Part shown: positions 24,516 to 34,900 of the stretch, one piece after another
How the letters are laid out: each line of letters opens with the position of its first letter
Position numbering within the stretch: the first letter of the stretch is position 1
Assembly (NCBI GenBank): GCA_964432885.1
Contig: CAYSPG010000018.1
Span: 1-64,000 of the forward strand
Length of the DNA: 64,000 nucleotides
Direction of reading: 5' to 3'
From: CAYSPG01 sp964432885
GTDB taxonomy: Bacteria > Bacteroidota > Bacteroidia > AKYH767-A > OLB10
Notes under the pieces: model-generated
Told to the model about the DNA's origin: nothing
Seen by the model: the letters and a program-made list of their open reading frames with translations, nothing else
Databases searched by the model: none
Program-made: the position numbers and the translations under genes

Positions 24516-27014
24516 ATGAAAAGTTATTTCAAAAAATTAATGACCATTGCCGTAGCGTTAATTTCGCTAACATCATTACAGCTTTCTGCCCAATCAAATC
24601 AATATCTTGATTTTGATGGTACGGATGATTATGTAAATATTCCAAACGCATCACAGTTGATAGCAGGCTCAAATGCCATTTCGATAACAGGATGGTTTTA
24701 TGATAATGCATTAGGATACGGACAGGGTATGATGGGATTTAGAGGAAGTGCCGGTGGATTTTATATGATTCAGCTAAACACGGGTCAGATAGAGTGCCGC
24801 TTTCAAAACTCTGCAGGTACATTGTATCAATATGTTGCTCCAAATTATACCACTGTTCCACAGGTGTGGCAACATTTTGCATGGATATATAATGGCTCAA
24901 ATATCAGTTTGTATGTAAATGGAAATTTATCGGGAAGCTCAGCAGCTTCGGGAAGTATTTCAAACACTACTATCTCATTCGCAATTGGAAAAAGTATTTT
25001 GAGTGGCTTTAACTTTGTGTATAATGGCAGAGTTGATGAGGTTACAGTTTGGAATAAAGCACTTTCGCAATCCGAAATACAAAGCATGATGGTTACTGAA
25101 CCTACCGGAACAGAACCTAATTTACAATTGTATTATAAATTTAATCAGGGTGTGCCCGGAGGAAATAATACTGGCATCAGCAGTTTAACAACAGGTGTTA
25201 ACTCACCAACCTATGACGGACAACTTTTAAATTTTGCACTCAACGGTGCAACATCAAATTTTAACGGCACGTTAAATTCTTCGTTTCAATCAATATCTTT
25301 TCCTCAAATTCCAACTAAACTTACCTCTGATCCTCCATTTGCGCTTGGTGCATCAGCAACCAGTGGTCTGCCGGTTTCATACACCATAATTTCGGGCCCT
25401 GCAACAATTAATGGCGATAGCTGTGTGCTTAATGGCACCCCGGGTTTGGTAACTATACAGGCCGACCAGTTTGGCAATGCGCAGTACGATACAGCAGCTT
25501 CGGTTACAGTTTCTTTTAATGTTGTTGATCCGGCATTAAATGTGCCTACAATTGATGCCCGTAATCCGCTTCCTTCTACAAATGTGTACATGCCCACACT
25601 TTCAACAATGGAATTAGCTGCACTTGTTACAATACCATACCCATCTTTGTTTTCGGTTACGGGTGTTGAGTTTGTTATCAACGGCACCACATATCCTGCA
25701 CATGATTTTAATAACGCACATTACAATGCATATTGGGCACCAACATCGTATGGAGCATATTCTATTCAGATAAACGCAACCAGCAATTATGGCGCAGTGG
25801 CTTCTCAAACAGTAAATATAAATGTGGTACAGGCTGTAAGCGATATTGACAGTGTGCCTGCATTTAGCGGAGTATGGCTCGACTCAAGCACACCATCAAT
25901 TACCATTGATGGAAGTTTGCCATCATACGTAGGGGCATTTGATACCATTATTGCAACACTTACCGTATCATGCCCTGCGGGTGGCTGTGGCCCGTGGGAC
26001 AGGGTGGCAAGCATAGATATGAAAGGTCATGACGGAAGATGGTTTGAAATTATCAGATACATAACTCCTTATGGAGTCCCCTGTTCGCACAGTATAAACT
26101 TAGCCGACTATATGTCGTTGTTACAAGGTAAAGTAAGTTTCAGAGCTAATTGTGCTACACTTGATAATGGATTTGTGTATGCGTTAAGGTTTGATTTTAA
26201 GGCTGGAAATCCTCCACATAAATACAGCAGAGTTGATCAGGTGTGGAAAGCCATTTATCCTTTTGGCGATTATGCCAACCTGCAGCCTGTACCGCTTTAT
26301 AATTATATGTACCCGGGTCTTTCGGTTGCGTCTAAATTAAAATTGGTAAGCACAGGCCATGGATGGGGAAATTTAAATTCGAACAATGCGGCCGAGTTTT
26401 TTAATGCTACACATAACATTTGGGTAAATGGTTCAAACACGTTTTCTCAGCAAAACTGGACTATTTGCAACCCTAACCCTGATGGCTGTTCGCCACAAAA
26501 CGGAACATGGACGTACAATCGTGCCGGCTGGTGCCCGGGTTCAATTGCTCGTTACTTTGATTATGATATGACACCGTTTATAGCCGCATCAAACGTAAAT
26601 CTTGAATACAAGTTTCTCTCTTCTTACGTTGATAATTGCCACCCCAATAACCCAAACTGTGTTACCGGAGTTACTTGTTCTGACTGCAGCGATGGTTTTA
26701 ATCCTACACTTGATGTTAATTGTAATTTGGTAACCTGGTTTGATGACCCAAGCACCTTATCTGTAAGCGCAATTGAACAACTCAATTTCTCGGTGTATCC
26801 TAATCCGTCACGCGGTGTGTTTACACTTGCAGCGGCAAACAGCAAAGCTGAATATACAGTTACATTATTAGATGTAGTGGGAGGAATTATGAAACAGTTT
26901 GAATGGAAAGGAGAACAAACTACCATTGATCTGTCGGCAAAGTCTAAAGGCATATACTTTTTAAAAGTACACAATGCGCAAAAAACGGAAGTAAAAAAAC
27001 TGATTGTTCAATAA
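24516..27014 (+). CDS. secreted LamG + PNGase F-like protein with T9SS sorting domain
   Basis: 832 residues with a signal peptide (MKSYFKKLMTIAVALISLTS). Residues about 25-200 are a LamG/concanavalin-like domain (YLDFDGTDDYVNIPNA, WQHFAWIYNGSNISLYVNG, GRVDEVTVWNKALS). Residues about 450-750 resemble the peptide-N-glycosidase F N and C domains: GCGPWDRVASIDM, GHGWGNLNSNNAAEFFNATH, PQNGTWTYNRAGWCPGSI. The end is a T9SS sorting domain (VYPNPSRGVFTL, SKGIYFLKVH). PNGase F removes N-glycans from glycoproteins; activity here is inferred. It follows susCD by 67 bp and ends in a strong terminator. Confidence 0.75.
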   Translation: MKSYFKKLMTIAVALISLTSLQLSAQSNQYLDFDGTDDYVNIPNASQLIAGSNAISITGWFYDNALGYGQGMMGFRGSAGGFYMIQLNTGQIECRFQNSAGTLYQYVAPNYTTVPQVWQHFAWIYNGSNISLYVNGNLSGSSAASGSISNTTISFAIGKSILSGFNFVYNGRVDEVTVWNKALSQSEIQSMMVTEPTGTEPNLQLYYKFNQGVPGGNNTGISSLTTGVNSPTYDGQLLNFALNGATSNFNGTLNSSFQSISFPQIPTKLTSDPPFALGASATSGLPVSYTIISGPATINGDSCVLNGTPGLVTIQADQFGNAQYDTAASVTVSFNVVDPALNVPTIDARNPLPSTNVYMPTLSTMELAALVTIPYPSLFSVTGVEFVINGTTYPAHDFNNAHYNAYWAPTSYGAYSIQINATSNYGAVASQTVNINVVQAVSDIDSVPAFSGVWLDSSTPSITIDGSLPSYVGAFDTIIATLTVSCPAGGCGPWDRVASIDMKGHDGRWFEIIRYITPYGVPCSHSINLADYMSLLQGKVSFRANCATLDNGFVYALRFDFKAGNPPHKYSRVDQVWKAIYPFGDYANLQPVPLYNYMYPGLSVASKLKLVSTGHGWGNLNSNNAAEFFNATHNIWVNGSNTFSQQNWTICNPNPDGCSPQNGTWTYNRAGWCPGSIARYFDYDMTPFIAASNVNLEYKFLSSYVDNCHPNNPNCVTGVTCSDCSDGFNPTLDVNCNLVTWFDDPSTLSVSAIEQLNFSVYPNPSRGVFTLAAANSKAEYTVTLLDVVGGIMKQFEWKGEQTTIDLSAKSKGIYFLKVHNAQKTEVKKLIVQ

Positions 27015-27040
27015 ATGGTTTAAGATACTTTCATTCATTT

Positions 27041-27078
27041 AAAAAGAAAGCCGGCTCAATAAGCCGGCTTTCTTTTTT
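27041..27078. terminator. intrinsic terminator after the susCD locus
   Basis: AAAAAGAAAGCCGGCT and its complement AGCCGGCTTTCTTTTTT around CAATA. A/T tails on both sides, so it can serve the plus operon and the convergent GIN gene. Confidence 0.92.
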
Positions 27079-27129
27079 GAATTAGTTTAAACTATTTTTT
27101 TCTCGGACGAAAATAAAAACGATTATTTT

Positions 27130-28524
27130 TTACCACCCGGCTAAAGCAATTCCAAAGGTCCAGGGGTGCAATTCGGGGCCGCTGTTGCTTTTAAAAAGTT
27201 GCGTAAGTGCGTAGTTTGCAAACACTGTTACCTCACGGTAGCCTATGCGTAATGTAGCATCGGTGCGAAAAGGATTTATATTAAAATCGTCCCAGGTTTT
27301 TTCTTTCTTTTTTTCTTTATCCACTTCGTAAACACGTTTGGTGTGCGAGCCTAACTTGTAACTTATCAATGCGCCTGCGCTTATATGAAATGCTTTGCGC
27401 ACATATTTATGCGAATTGAAAGTCAAAAGCACAGGCACGGTAAGGTAGCTTACGGTGAGTTTGTTTTTCTTGTAGTTAATAGTGTCTTTGGTGTACCAAA
27501 GTTTTGATGTGTCGGGGATAAGCGAAATGTTTTTTTGAAACCGGTAATTGTTATACGATAATCCTGCACCGGTGGTAAATACTAATTTATGCTTTTGCGC
27601 TTTTATCAAACCAAAATTAAATTCGGCAAGGTTAAGATTTACTGCAACAGATTTACCGGGTATCATTTCTAAAAAGTCATATCCTTCAGGTGTATCGTTT
27701 CCTTTGTTATCAATCCATCCGTTAAATCCTAAATCAACACCACCCCACCAACCATTTGCTTTGCGCGGCCCACTAAAAAAATCAGAGGAATCTTTTTTGT
27801 TTCCAAAAACATCAATGTTCATATTTCCTAATTGAATGTGTGTGGTATCTGCACCACCGCAGCAGCCAACTTCTCCAATACGCCCAACACCCGAAACAGA
27901 TTTATTTATATTTTTTGGCTTGGTAACATAATAAACCGATCCGCTTCCGCTTACTTCGGCATTAAGGTTTTCGGAAACGTCAATAGTGGTACTGCCCGTG
28001 CCACTTATATCAACCACTGCATTGTTGGTTTTTAATGCAGCAGCATTTACTTTTCCCGAACCGGATATCTGAATATTTACCGAATTAGCTGTACCTGCAA
28101 GTGTAACGCTTCCAATACCCGAAATATCGGCTTTAAGATTTTGAGAAATTACAGGCGCTTTTAAAGTACCACTACCCGAAATACTTAACAAAAGGTTGGG
28201 GGCATTAATAGTATCAATAGCTGTAAGTGTGCCTGCCCCCTGCACATCAATTTCAATAATTTGTTTGGCAACAATGGTAACATCCTGCGGGCGACCCTCA
28301 ATAACCAATGCATCATTTTTAAAATTCCATTTAAACTGGGATATATCGGCTTCCTGAGGTAATACAATTTGATTTTCGGTTCCAATTTTAATAGTAACAT
28401 TTGCTGCATTGCGAACCACAATACGTGTAAAGGGTTCCAGTTGCAAGGTTTGTTGAGAATATGTGCCAACCGAATATAAAGTTAGTGTTGATGTTATTAA
28501 TAGTGTTTTGATACGGTTTATCAT
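27130..28524 (-). CDS. GIN-domain protein fused to an outer-membrane beta-barrel
   Basis: 464 residues with a signal peptide (MINRIKTLLITSTLTLYSVG). Residues about 30-230 are a GIN/DUF2807 head domain: parallel beta-helix-like repeats ISGSGTLKAP, ISGIGSVTLAG, ISGSGKVNAA, ISGTGSTTIDV, VSGSGSVYYV. After a linker with GCCGGAD, residues about 250-464 look like a small barrel (WWGGVDLGFNGWID, FTTGAGLSYNNYRF, HISAGALISYKLGS, ending in WTFGIALAGW). Function unknown; probably envelope. Convergent with the PNGase-like gene, divergent from the YfiR operon. Confidence 0.8.
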   Translation of the reverse strand: MINRIKTLLITSTLTLYSVGTYSQQTLQLEPFTRIVVRNAANVTIKIGTENQIVLPQEADISQFKWNFKNDALVIEGRPQDVTIVAKQIIEIDVQGAGTLTAIDTINAPNLLLSISGSGTLKAPVISQNLKADISGIGSVTLAGTANSVNIQISGSGKVNAAALKTNNAVVDISGTGSTTIDVSENLNAEVSGSGSVYYVTKPKNINKSVSGVGRIGEVGCCGGADTTHIQLGNMNIDVFGNKKDSSDFFSGPRKANGWWGGVDLGFNGWIDNKGNDTPEGYDFLEMIPGKSVAVNLNLAEFNFGLIKAQKHKLVFTTGAGLSYNNYRFQKNISLIPDTSKLWYTKDTINYKKNKLTVSYLTVPVLLTFNSHKYVRKAFHISAGALISYKLGSHTKRVYEVDKEKKKEKTWDDFNINPFRTDATLRIGYREVTVFANYALTQLFKSNSGPELHPWTFGIALAGW

Positions 28525-28667
28525 ATATCTGATTTTTATTGCTTTTAAGTTAAGACGTCTATACAGTTTAATATGTTACAGCTTTGACAGGCCAAAATTT
28601 AAATGCAAAGGTTAGGAAAGCAAATGTGGGGCAACTTTTTATTTGCATTTCGTATAACGAATCACTT

Positions 28668-29252
28668 ATGATGTTGGCACAACCTATTAAAAACTGCTAT
28701 TTAAAATTAAGGCAATTCTTTGCTTCTCTATTGTTCCTTATAATGCTATCGCCATGCATGGCTTTTTTGGTTCGCCATAATGACGAGGCTGCTGAGGCGT
28801 ACTCCAAGGCAATGTTTATTTACAATTTTGCAAAGTATATTCATTGGCCCGAAGATGAACAGTATGACATATTTACGATAGGCGTAATAGGCAAAACACA
28901 AACGATTAATGAACTGGAGAAAATTTGTGTTGATAAAACCGTAAAGGGTAAAGCCATTAAAATTATTTATATCAACGAAACCGAAAAGGTAGATGATTGC
29001 CAGGCTATTTTTATTACACGCAGGCAAAGTTTTTTGTTAGAAGATGTGCTTGACGTGCTTGATGGTAAAGGCACTCTTGTTATTACCGAAATGAAGGGGA
29101 TGTTGAAAGAAGGCTCGGCTATCAATTTTATTAAAAGTGGAAATAAGGATTCGTTTGAAGTAAATAAAAATGTATTGGAGAAACAAGGGCTTAAAATTCC
29201 GGATAACCTGTTGGTGCTGGCATTAAATGTTGATGCCGGCCCCCGATTTTAA
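28668..29252 (+). CDS. YfiR/DUF4154-family periplasmic protein (first copy)
   Basis: 194 residues from the tandem Met at 28668/28671, which begins a hydrophobic segment (LRQFFASLLFLIML); the frame extends upstream to a TTG at 28584 but that adds a hydrophilic run before the signal. The family signature is clear: KAMFIYNFAKYIHWPE, FTIGVIG, DDCQAIFITRRQ, LVITEMKGMLKEGSAINF, and a closing LKIPDNLLVLALNV. YfiR proteins are periplasmic repressors of an inner-membrane signalling enzyme (YfiN in Pseudomonas). First gene of a set with a TonB receptor, a second YfiR and a hybrid kinase. Confidence 0.85.
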   Translation: MMLAQPIKNCYLKLRQFFASLLFLIMLSPCMAFLVRHNDEAAEAYSKAMFIYNFAKYIHWPEDEQYDIFTIGVIGKTQTINELEKICVDKTVKGKAIKIIYINETEKVDDCQAIFITRRQSFLLEDVLDVLDGKGTLVITEMKGMLKEGSAINFIKSGNKDSFEVNKNVLEKQGLKIPDNLLVLALNVDAGPRF

Positions 29253-29283
29253 AAACAAAAAGGAAAAAACTAAAATATCAATT

Positions 29284-31284
29284 ATGAAAAAATTTGTTTT
29301 AAAAATGTTGGTGATTGTAATAACAACTGCCAACGCACTTAAAGCACAACATGAAACATCCACCCAACCTACACCTGATTTATCAGAAATGGGATTAACC
29401 GAATTAATGAATATGGAAATATCCATTGCTTCGGTTACAAAACTTACTGCACGCGAATCACCAGGAATAGTTACTGTGATTACACAAAGCGACATTAAGA
29501 ATTCAGGCGCTATTGATTTGCAGGAAGTGCTTGCATTGGTGCCCGGTTTTGATTTTGGTGTAGATGTTGAGGGGGTAGTTGGAATTGGAATCAGAGGAAA
29601 TTGGGCGCACGAAGGCAAAGTTCTTATGCTTATTGATGGTCATGAAGTAAACGAAGGATTGTACTCAACCTTACAAATGGGATTGCACTACCCGGTTGCT
29701 AATATTGAGCGTATTGAAATTATTCGGGGTCCCGGCTCGGCTATTTATGGCGGAAGCGCAGCCTATGCAGTAATAAATATTATAAGCCAGTCGGCCAATA
29801 ATTTTAAAGGAACATCAGCAAGTTTATGGAACAGCATGTTTAAAAATACACGCGCATCAAGCGGAATAGAAATGTATGCCGGCAACACATTTAAAAATGG
29901 AATGTTTAATATTAGTGCAGGCGTATCCAATGGCATAAGATCAGACAAAACATACACTGATGTATATAACAACAGCTATGATATGGCCGATTTTTCAACC
30001 ATAAAAAACAAATATGTAAATACATTGCTAAATGTTAGAGGGTATAACTTACAGTTTATGTATAACCAGCATATTATTAATACACGCGATGCATATGATG
30101 TAATATTTACCGAAAGTTATCCATCGTCATTTACATCGTATCATGGCAATGTGTCAAAAAAATATTTTTTAGCAAAAAAATTATCTGTTACACCAACCAT
30201 TAGTTACAAGCATCAAACGCCATGGTGCTATACCGGACCATCTTATGAAAACGAATTTGTGCCCTATAGATTAGAGTTGGATAAATACACGGCCAATCTC
30301 CAGCTAAATTTTGATGCCAGCCGGTGGCTTAATCTAACAGGAGGAGCTGAATATTTTTCTGAAACAGCCCGTAACAAAACAGGCGAAATGTTTCTTTCAA
30401 CACAAACAAAAAAACTAAGTCAGGATAATTATTCTTTTTTTGCTCAGTCGCTGGCTCGCACCAGTGTTATTAATTTTACTGCCGGCTGTCGCTACACGCA
30501 TAACATGTTATACGGTTCATCATTTGTTCCGCGGGCAGGCATAACACGCGCTTGGGATAAATTTCATATTAAGGCATTGCTTAGTAGGGCATTTCGCTCG
30601 CCTAGTATTGAAAACATGGATTTAAATACGGAACTAAAACCAGAAACATCAACCATAGTCGAACTTGAAGCAGGCTTTATAGTATCCGAAAATATGGATA
30701 TTATAATTAATGGATTTGATATTCTAACTAAGGAACCTATTTTATACTACTATAACGAAAGCGGAAATGAAGACGATTATATAAACGGATATCGTAGCGG
30801 CACCAAAGGATTTGAAGTGGAAGTTAGGCACAAATCAAAAAACATGTATATAGCTGCAAACTACTCGTTTTACAGCACCAAAGAAAAAAATGTTGTTGCA
30901 AACTACGAAGTGCCGGTAAACCATGATGTAATGCTTGCTTTTCCGGCTCATAAAGCCGCAGTATGGGGGCATGTAAATATTACATCGGTATTTAATATCT
31001 ATTCATCGTTTTTATTTAAGGGTCCACGATACGGTATTATATCTTACAGTGATGAAACAGGCGAAACAGAATACAAAAAATTTGCGCCTGTATATTTATT
31101 TAACATTATGCTTAATTGTAATAAGGTATTTGTTAAAAATTTTACCGTAGGTGCAGGAGTAAAAAATATATTTAATGCCAATGATGTAATTATTCAGCCG
31201 TATAACAATTTGCATGCTCCGCTACCCGGCTCATCGAGGCAGTATTGCATCAAGGCAGCATATGTATTTGATTTTAAAAAATAA
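29284..31284 (+). CDS. TonB-dependent receptor of the YfiR-linked type
   Basis: 666 residues from the Met at 29284, which begins a signal peptide (MKKFVLKMLVIVITTANALK); the frame opens at 29227 inside the preceding gene. The plug begins LTELMNMEISIASVTKLTAR and continues with ESPGIVTVITQSDI, LALVPGFDFGVD, LMLIDGHEVNEG and IEIIRGPGSAIYGGSAAYAVINI. The barrel ends in YCIKAAYVFDFKK. No carboxypeptidase-like N-domain, so it is not SusC-like. Lies 31 bp after YfiR-1 and 33 bp before YfiR-2. It could sense rather than import its ligand; this is inferred from the neighbours. Confidence 0.92.
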   Translation: MKKFVLKMLVIVITTANALKAQHETSTQPTPDLSEMGLTELMNMEISIASVTKLTARESPGIVTVITQSDIKNSGAIDLQEVLALVPGFDFGVDVEGVVGIGIRGNWAHEGKVLMLIDGHEVNEGLYSTLQMGLHYPVANIERIEIIRGPGSAIYGGSAAYAVINIISQSANNFKGTSASLWNSMFKNTRASSGIEMYAGNTFKNGMFNISAGVSNGIRSDKTYTDVYNNSYDMADFSTIKNKYVNTLLNVRGYNLQFMYNQHIINTRDAYDVIFTESYPSSFTSYHGNVSKKYFLAKKLSVTPTISYKHQTPWCYTGPSYENEFVPYRLELDKYTANLQLNFDASRWLNLTGGAEYFSETARNKTGEMFLSTQTKKLSQDNYSFFAQSLARTSVINFTAGCRYTHNMLYGSSFVPRAGITRAWDKFHIKALLSRAFRSPSIENMDLNTELKPETSTIVELEAGFIVSENMDIIINGFDILTKEPILYYYNESGNEDDYINGYRSGTKGFEVEVRHKSKNMYIAANYSFYSTKEKNVVANYEVPVNHDVMLAFPAHKAAVWGHVNITSVFNIYSSFLFKGPRYGIISYSDETGETEYKKFAPVYLFNIMLNCNKVFVKNFTVGAGVKNIFNANDVIIQPYNNLHAPLPGSSRQYCIKAAYVFDFKK

Positions 31285-31317
31285 TAAGAGTAGCATACAA
31301 GTAGTTAGCCTGATAAA

Positions 31318-31848
31318 ATGAAAATGATCAACACGTTTGTAAAGCGAAGCATTTGTGCAATGCTTTTGATGTGTTTTTTTTCGTTTCAGTCTGAAAAAAT
31401 AAATGAACAAACCGCCAAAGCGTTGTTTGTTTACAATTTTACCAAGTACATTGAGTGGCCGGTTGAAAAAAGGGAAGCAAAATTTATTATCGGCATTTAC
31501 GGACACTCAGACATACTTAGCGAACTGATGAATTTTACCTATGGCAAAATGGTTGATAACAAACCGATAGAGGTACAGTTGATTAAAAGCGAAGAGCATA
31601 TTTCTTCGTGCAATATTTTATACGTACCCCAGTCGTATTCAACCGAAGTAAAAGAGATTGCTGAAAAGACAAAAAACAAAGGGGTGCTTATAATTACCGA
31701 AAAAAATGGCGACTGCACCAAAGGATCAAGCATAAATATTATAAAGAAAAACAACAAGCTTGCTTTTGAGTTAAGTGAAAATTCAATAAAACAATCAGGC
31801 CTTAAAGTGTCTGAGCAATTGCTTAATCTGGCAATTGTTCTTAAGTAG
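31318..31848 (+). CDS. YfiR/DUF4154-family periplasmic protein (second copy)
   Basis: 176 residues. Signal peptide MKMINTFVKRSICAMLLMCF, then the family core: KALFVYNFTKYIEWPVE, FIIGIYG, SSCNILYVPQSYS, VLIITEKNGDCTKGSSINI and a closing LKVSEQLLNLAIVLK. Diverged from the first copy, so not a recent duplication. It is 95 bp upstream of the hybrid kinase and probably talks to it or to the receptor; no c-di-GMP enzyme is present here. Confidence 0.85.
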   Translation: MKMINTFVKRSICAMLLMCFFSFQSEKINEQTAKALFVYNFTKYIEWPVEKREAKFIIGIYGHSDILSELMNFTYGKMVDNKPIEVQLIKSEEHISSCNILYVPQSYSTEVKEIAEKTKNKGVLIITEKNGDCTKGSSINIIKKNNKLAFELSENSIKQSGLKVSEQLLNLAIVLK

Positions 31849-31943
31849 GGGGTTATTTTTATTACCCCGTCCAATATCTGCAACTATTTTTGGTTTTAAA
31901 AGTATAAGTGATATTACTTTCAATTAACCAGCAGATGCAAAAC

Positions 31944-34900
31944 ATGTCCGAAAACAAACGCATTTACAAAATAGATAAAAAAATCTATGTTGTGTTTATT
32001 GCGCTTGTGCTTATCACGGTTATTAATGCGGTGGTAAGCACCTATGTAATTAATAAAAGTAAAGAAATAACTATTGAGATAGCCGAAGTTACCAACCCAT
32101 CACAGTCACAGTTATTTGACCTTACTCAATTGGCAACTAAATCATGGATGTACATTACCAATTGGGTTTATCTTCCAACCAATAAAATTGACAAGGAAAA
32201 CCTTATTCGTATTAATCAACAGGACTATCCCTATATAAAATCGGAACTCTTAAAACTTTCTTTATCTTGGAAAGACAGTAAAACAATTGACAGTTTAAAA
32301 TATTTATTTGATGAATACGACAAGCTTATTTATTACGAAAATCAAGTAATGAATAAGCTGGTTGATTTTGATGACTACCAGGATCCGATTAAAAAATTTG
32401 CAGCCGAAGAAATTGTAGAAACACAAATTATTCCTCGGGCACAACGTATTTCCAATGTGCTTACCAAAATCACTCAAATTAAAAAAGAAGAAGCATCTGC
32501 CAAGCAATCAGAAATGATACAATCATTTATTATGCTTACGGCTGTGGTGTTAGGGCTGGGATTGTTGATTATAAACTTTGTGGCGGCCATTACATTTTTT
32601 CTTTCAAAAAATATTATTAGCCCTGTAATGAAAATTCGCCAGTTTATTGGTCAGCTTAGTTTGGGAGAATTGCCGCAATTAAACATCAAAATTCCGAGCA
32701 ATGCTGTGGGCGAAATGATACTTGCACTTAAATTGCACGTAGAAGGACTAAAAAGAACCTCGGTTTTTGCAAACGAAATAGGGAAGGGAAATTTTAATGC
32801 ACAGTTTAACCCGCTTAGCGAAAACGATGTGCAGGGAAAAGCACTGCTTGAAATGCGTGACAAACTTAAACATGCAGCCGAAAGCGAAGCTACACAAAAG
32901 TGGATATCGGATGGTATTGAACGCATAAGTGTAGCAACCCGCGATTTTACCGTAGGTATGGAAACGCTGTGCGATTCATTGGCTAAAGAAGTAGTAACAT
33001 TTGTTAATGCACAGCAGGGAGCCGTGTTTGTAGTATCAAAAGAAAAAGAAAGGGCACCGGCAATTTTTATAAAAGGAAGTTTTGGCTTAAACAAGGAATT
33101 AATAACAGCAACGCCATTTGCGCTTAAAGAAAGTTTGGTAGGCCAGGCCATTTATTCAAACCAGCCTGTATTTGTTACCAACCACAATTCAACCCTGTTT
33201 GCAATTGATACAGGCTTATATAAAACAGAGGTTAGCAATGTATATATACTTCCACTGTTTGCCGGTGGCGAAGTTATTGGCGCTATCCAGATAGCATCGG
33301 TACAGGTGCTAAGCGAATCGCAAATTCAATACTTAAATGGAATACTTGAGCCTATATCGGCAAGCTTACATGGTGTAATGTCAAATGCCTTAACCCGCAG
33401 GCTGCTTGATGACAGTATAAAACAAGCCGATGAACTGGCCGCACAAAAACAAGAATTGCGCTGGGCCAATGATGAGCTGGTTTCAAAATCACAGCAATTA
33501 GAATCATCGCAAGCCGAACTGGAAGTGCAACAGGAAGAGTTAAAAGAAGTAAACGCGCAGTTGGAAATTAAAGCCCACTTGCTTGAAGAAAGAAACCTGG
33601 CCATTGAAGAGGCTCGCCAATCGCTTGCATTTAAGGCCGAACAGCTTGAGCAAAGCAGCAAATACAAGTCGGCATTTTTAGCAAACATGTCGCATGAATT
33701 GCGCACACCGCTTAACAGTATTTTGATATTGGCCAAATTGCTTGCTGATAATAAAACTGCAAACCTCACGCCTAAACAGGTTGAGCACTCACGCGTAATA
33801 CACAAGTCAGGGTCGGATTTGTTAATGCTCATTAATGATATTCTTGATTTATCAAAAATAGAATCGGGTAAACTTGAATTTGTTTTTGAAAAATTAAAAG
33901 TGCGAGGTATTGGTGAGGATATGAAAATGTTGTTTACCGAATTTGCCAACGAAAAACAAATAGAGTTTGCCGTGGTAAAAGACGAAAATGTATTTGATGA
34001 TTTTACATCAGATAAAATGCGACTTGAACAGGTTATAAAAAATTTGTTATCCAATGCGTTTAAGTTTACCGATAAAAACGGAAAAGTTACCCTTTCGTTT
34101 TCAAAAGTTGAAGCAGGTGTTGTTTATGCCAACGAAAATCTTCGCGATAGCGAAAATGTAATTGCGATATCAGTAACCGATACGGGTATTGGAATACCGG
34201 TTGAAAAACAAAAAATAATTTTTGAAGCATTTCAACAAGCCGATAATTCAACAAGCCGTAAGTTTGGCGGCACCGGGCTTGGGTTAACCATTAGCCGCGA
34301 AATAATACACATATTAGGTGGAGAAATTGCATTGAAAAGTGAACCGGGTAAAGGTAGTACGTTTACCATTTATTTACCTCAGCATAACAACACCGCCAAC
34401 AAAAACAGACCTCAGGAATCTTTGGTTGTTAAGGAGGTTACCCACGAAACTCATGCTCCTGCTGTTTTGGAAAAAAACACACTGTCCAAAAAATATCAGG
34501 ACAATGATTTTGCTGACGACCGCGACTTTATAACCGAGCACGATAAAGTGGTTTTAATTATTGAAGATGATGTAGAGTTTTTAAAAGTGTTGATTGACTA
34601 TTGCCATATTTACGGCTATAAAGCTATTGCCACCAAACAAGGTGAATCGGGATTGTTGTTTGCCCGGCAGCATAAGCCGTATGCCATTCTTTTGGATTTA
34701 ATGCTTCCTGATACGGATGGGTGGGTTGTGCTTTCTAAGTTGAAAGAAAATCCAAACCTTCAGAATATTCCTGTGCATATTATAACAGCGCTGGATAAAA
34801 AGCCTAGTGGATTAAATCATGGCGCAGCAAGCTATATCAAAAAGCCAATTAATAAACCGCAGCTCGAATCGTTGTTTATGAATCTTGAGTCGTATACAAA

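Noticed and set aside
28584..28667. Longer start (TTG) of the first YfiR
   Set aside because: It would place a hydrophilic stretch before the signal segment; the Met pair at 28668 fits better.
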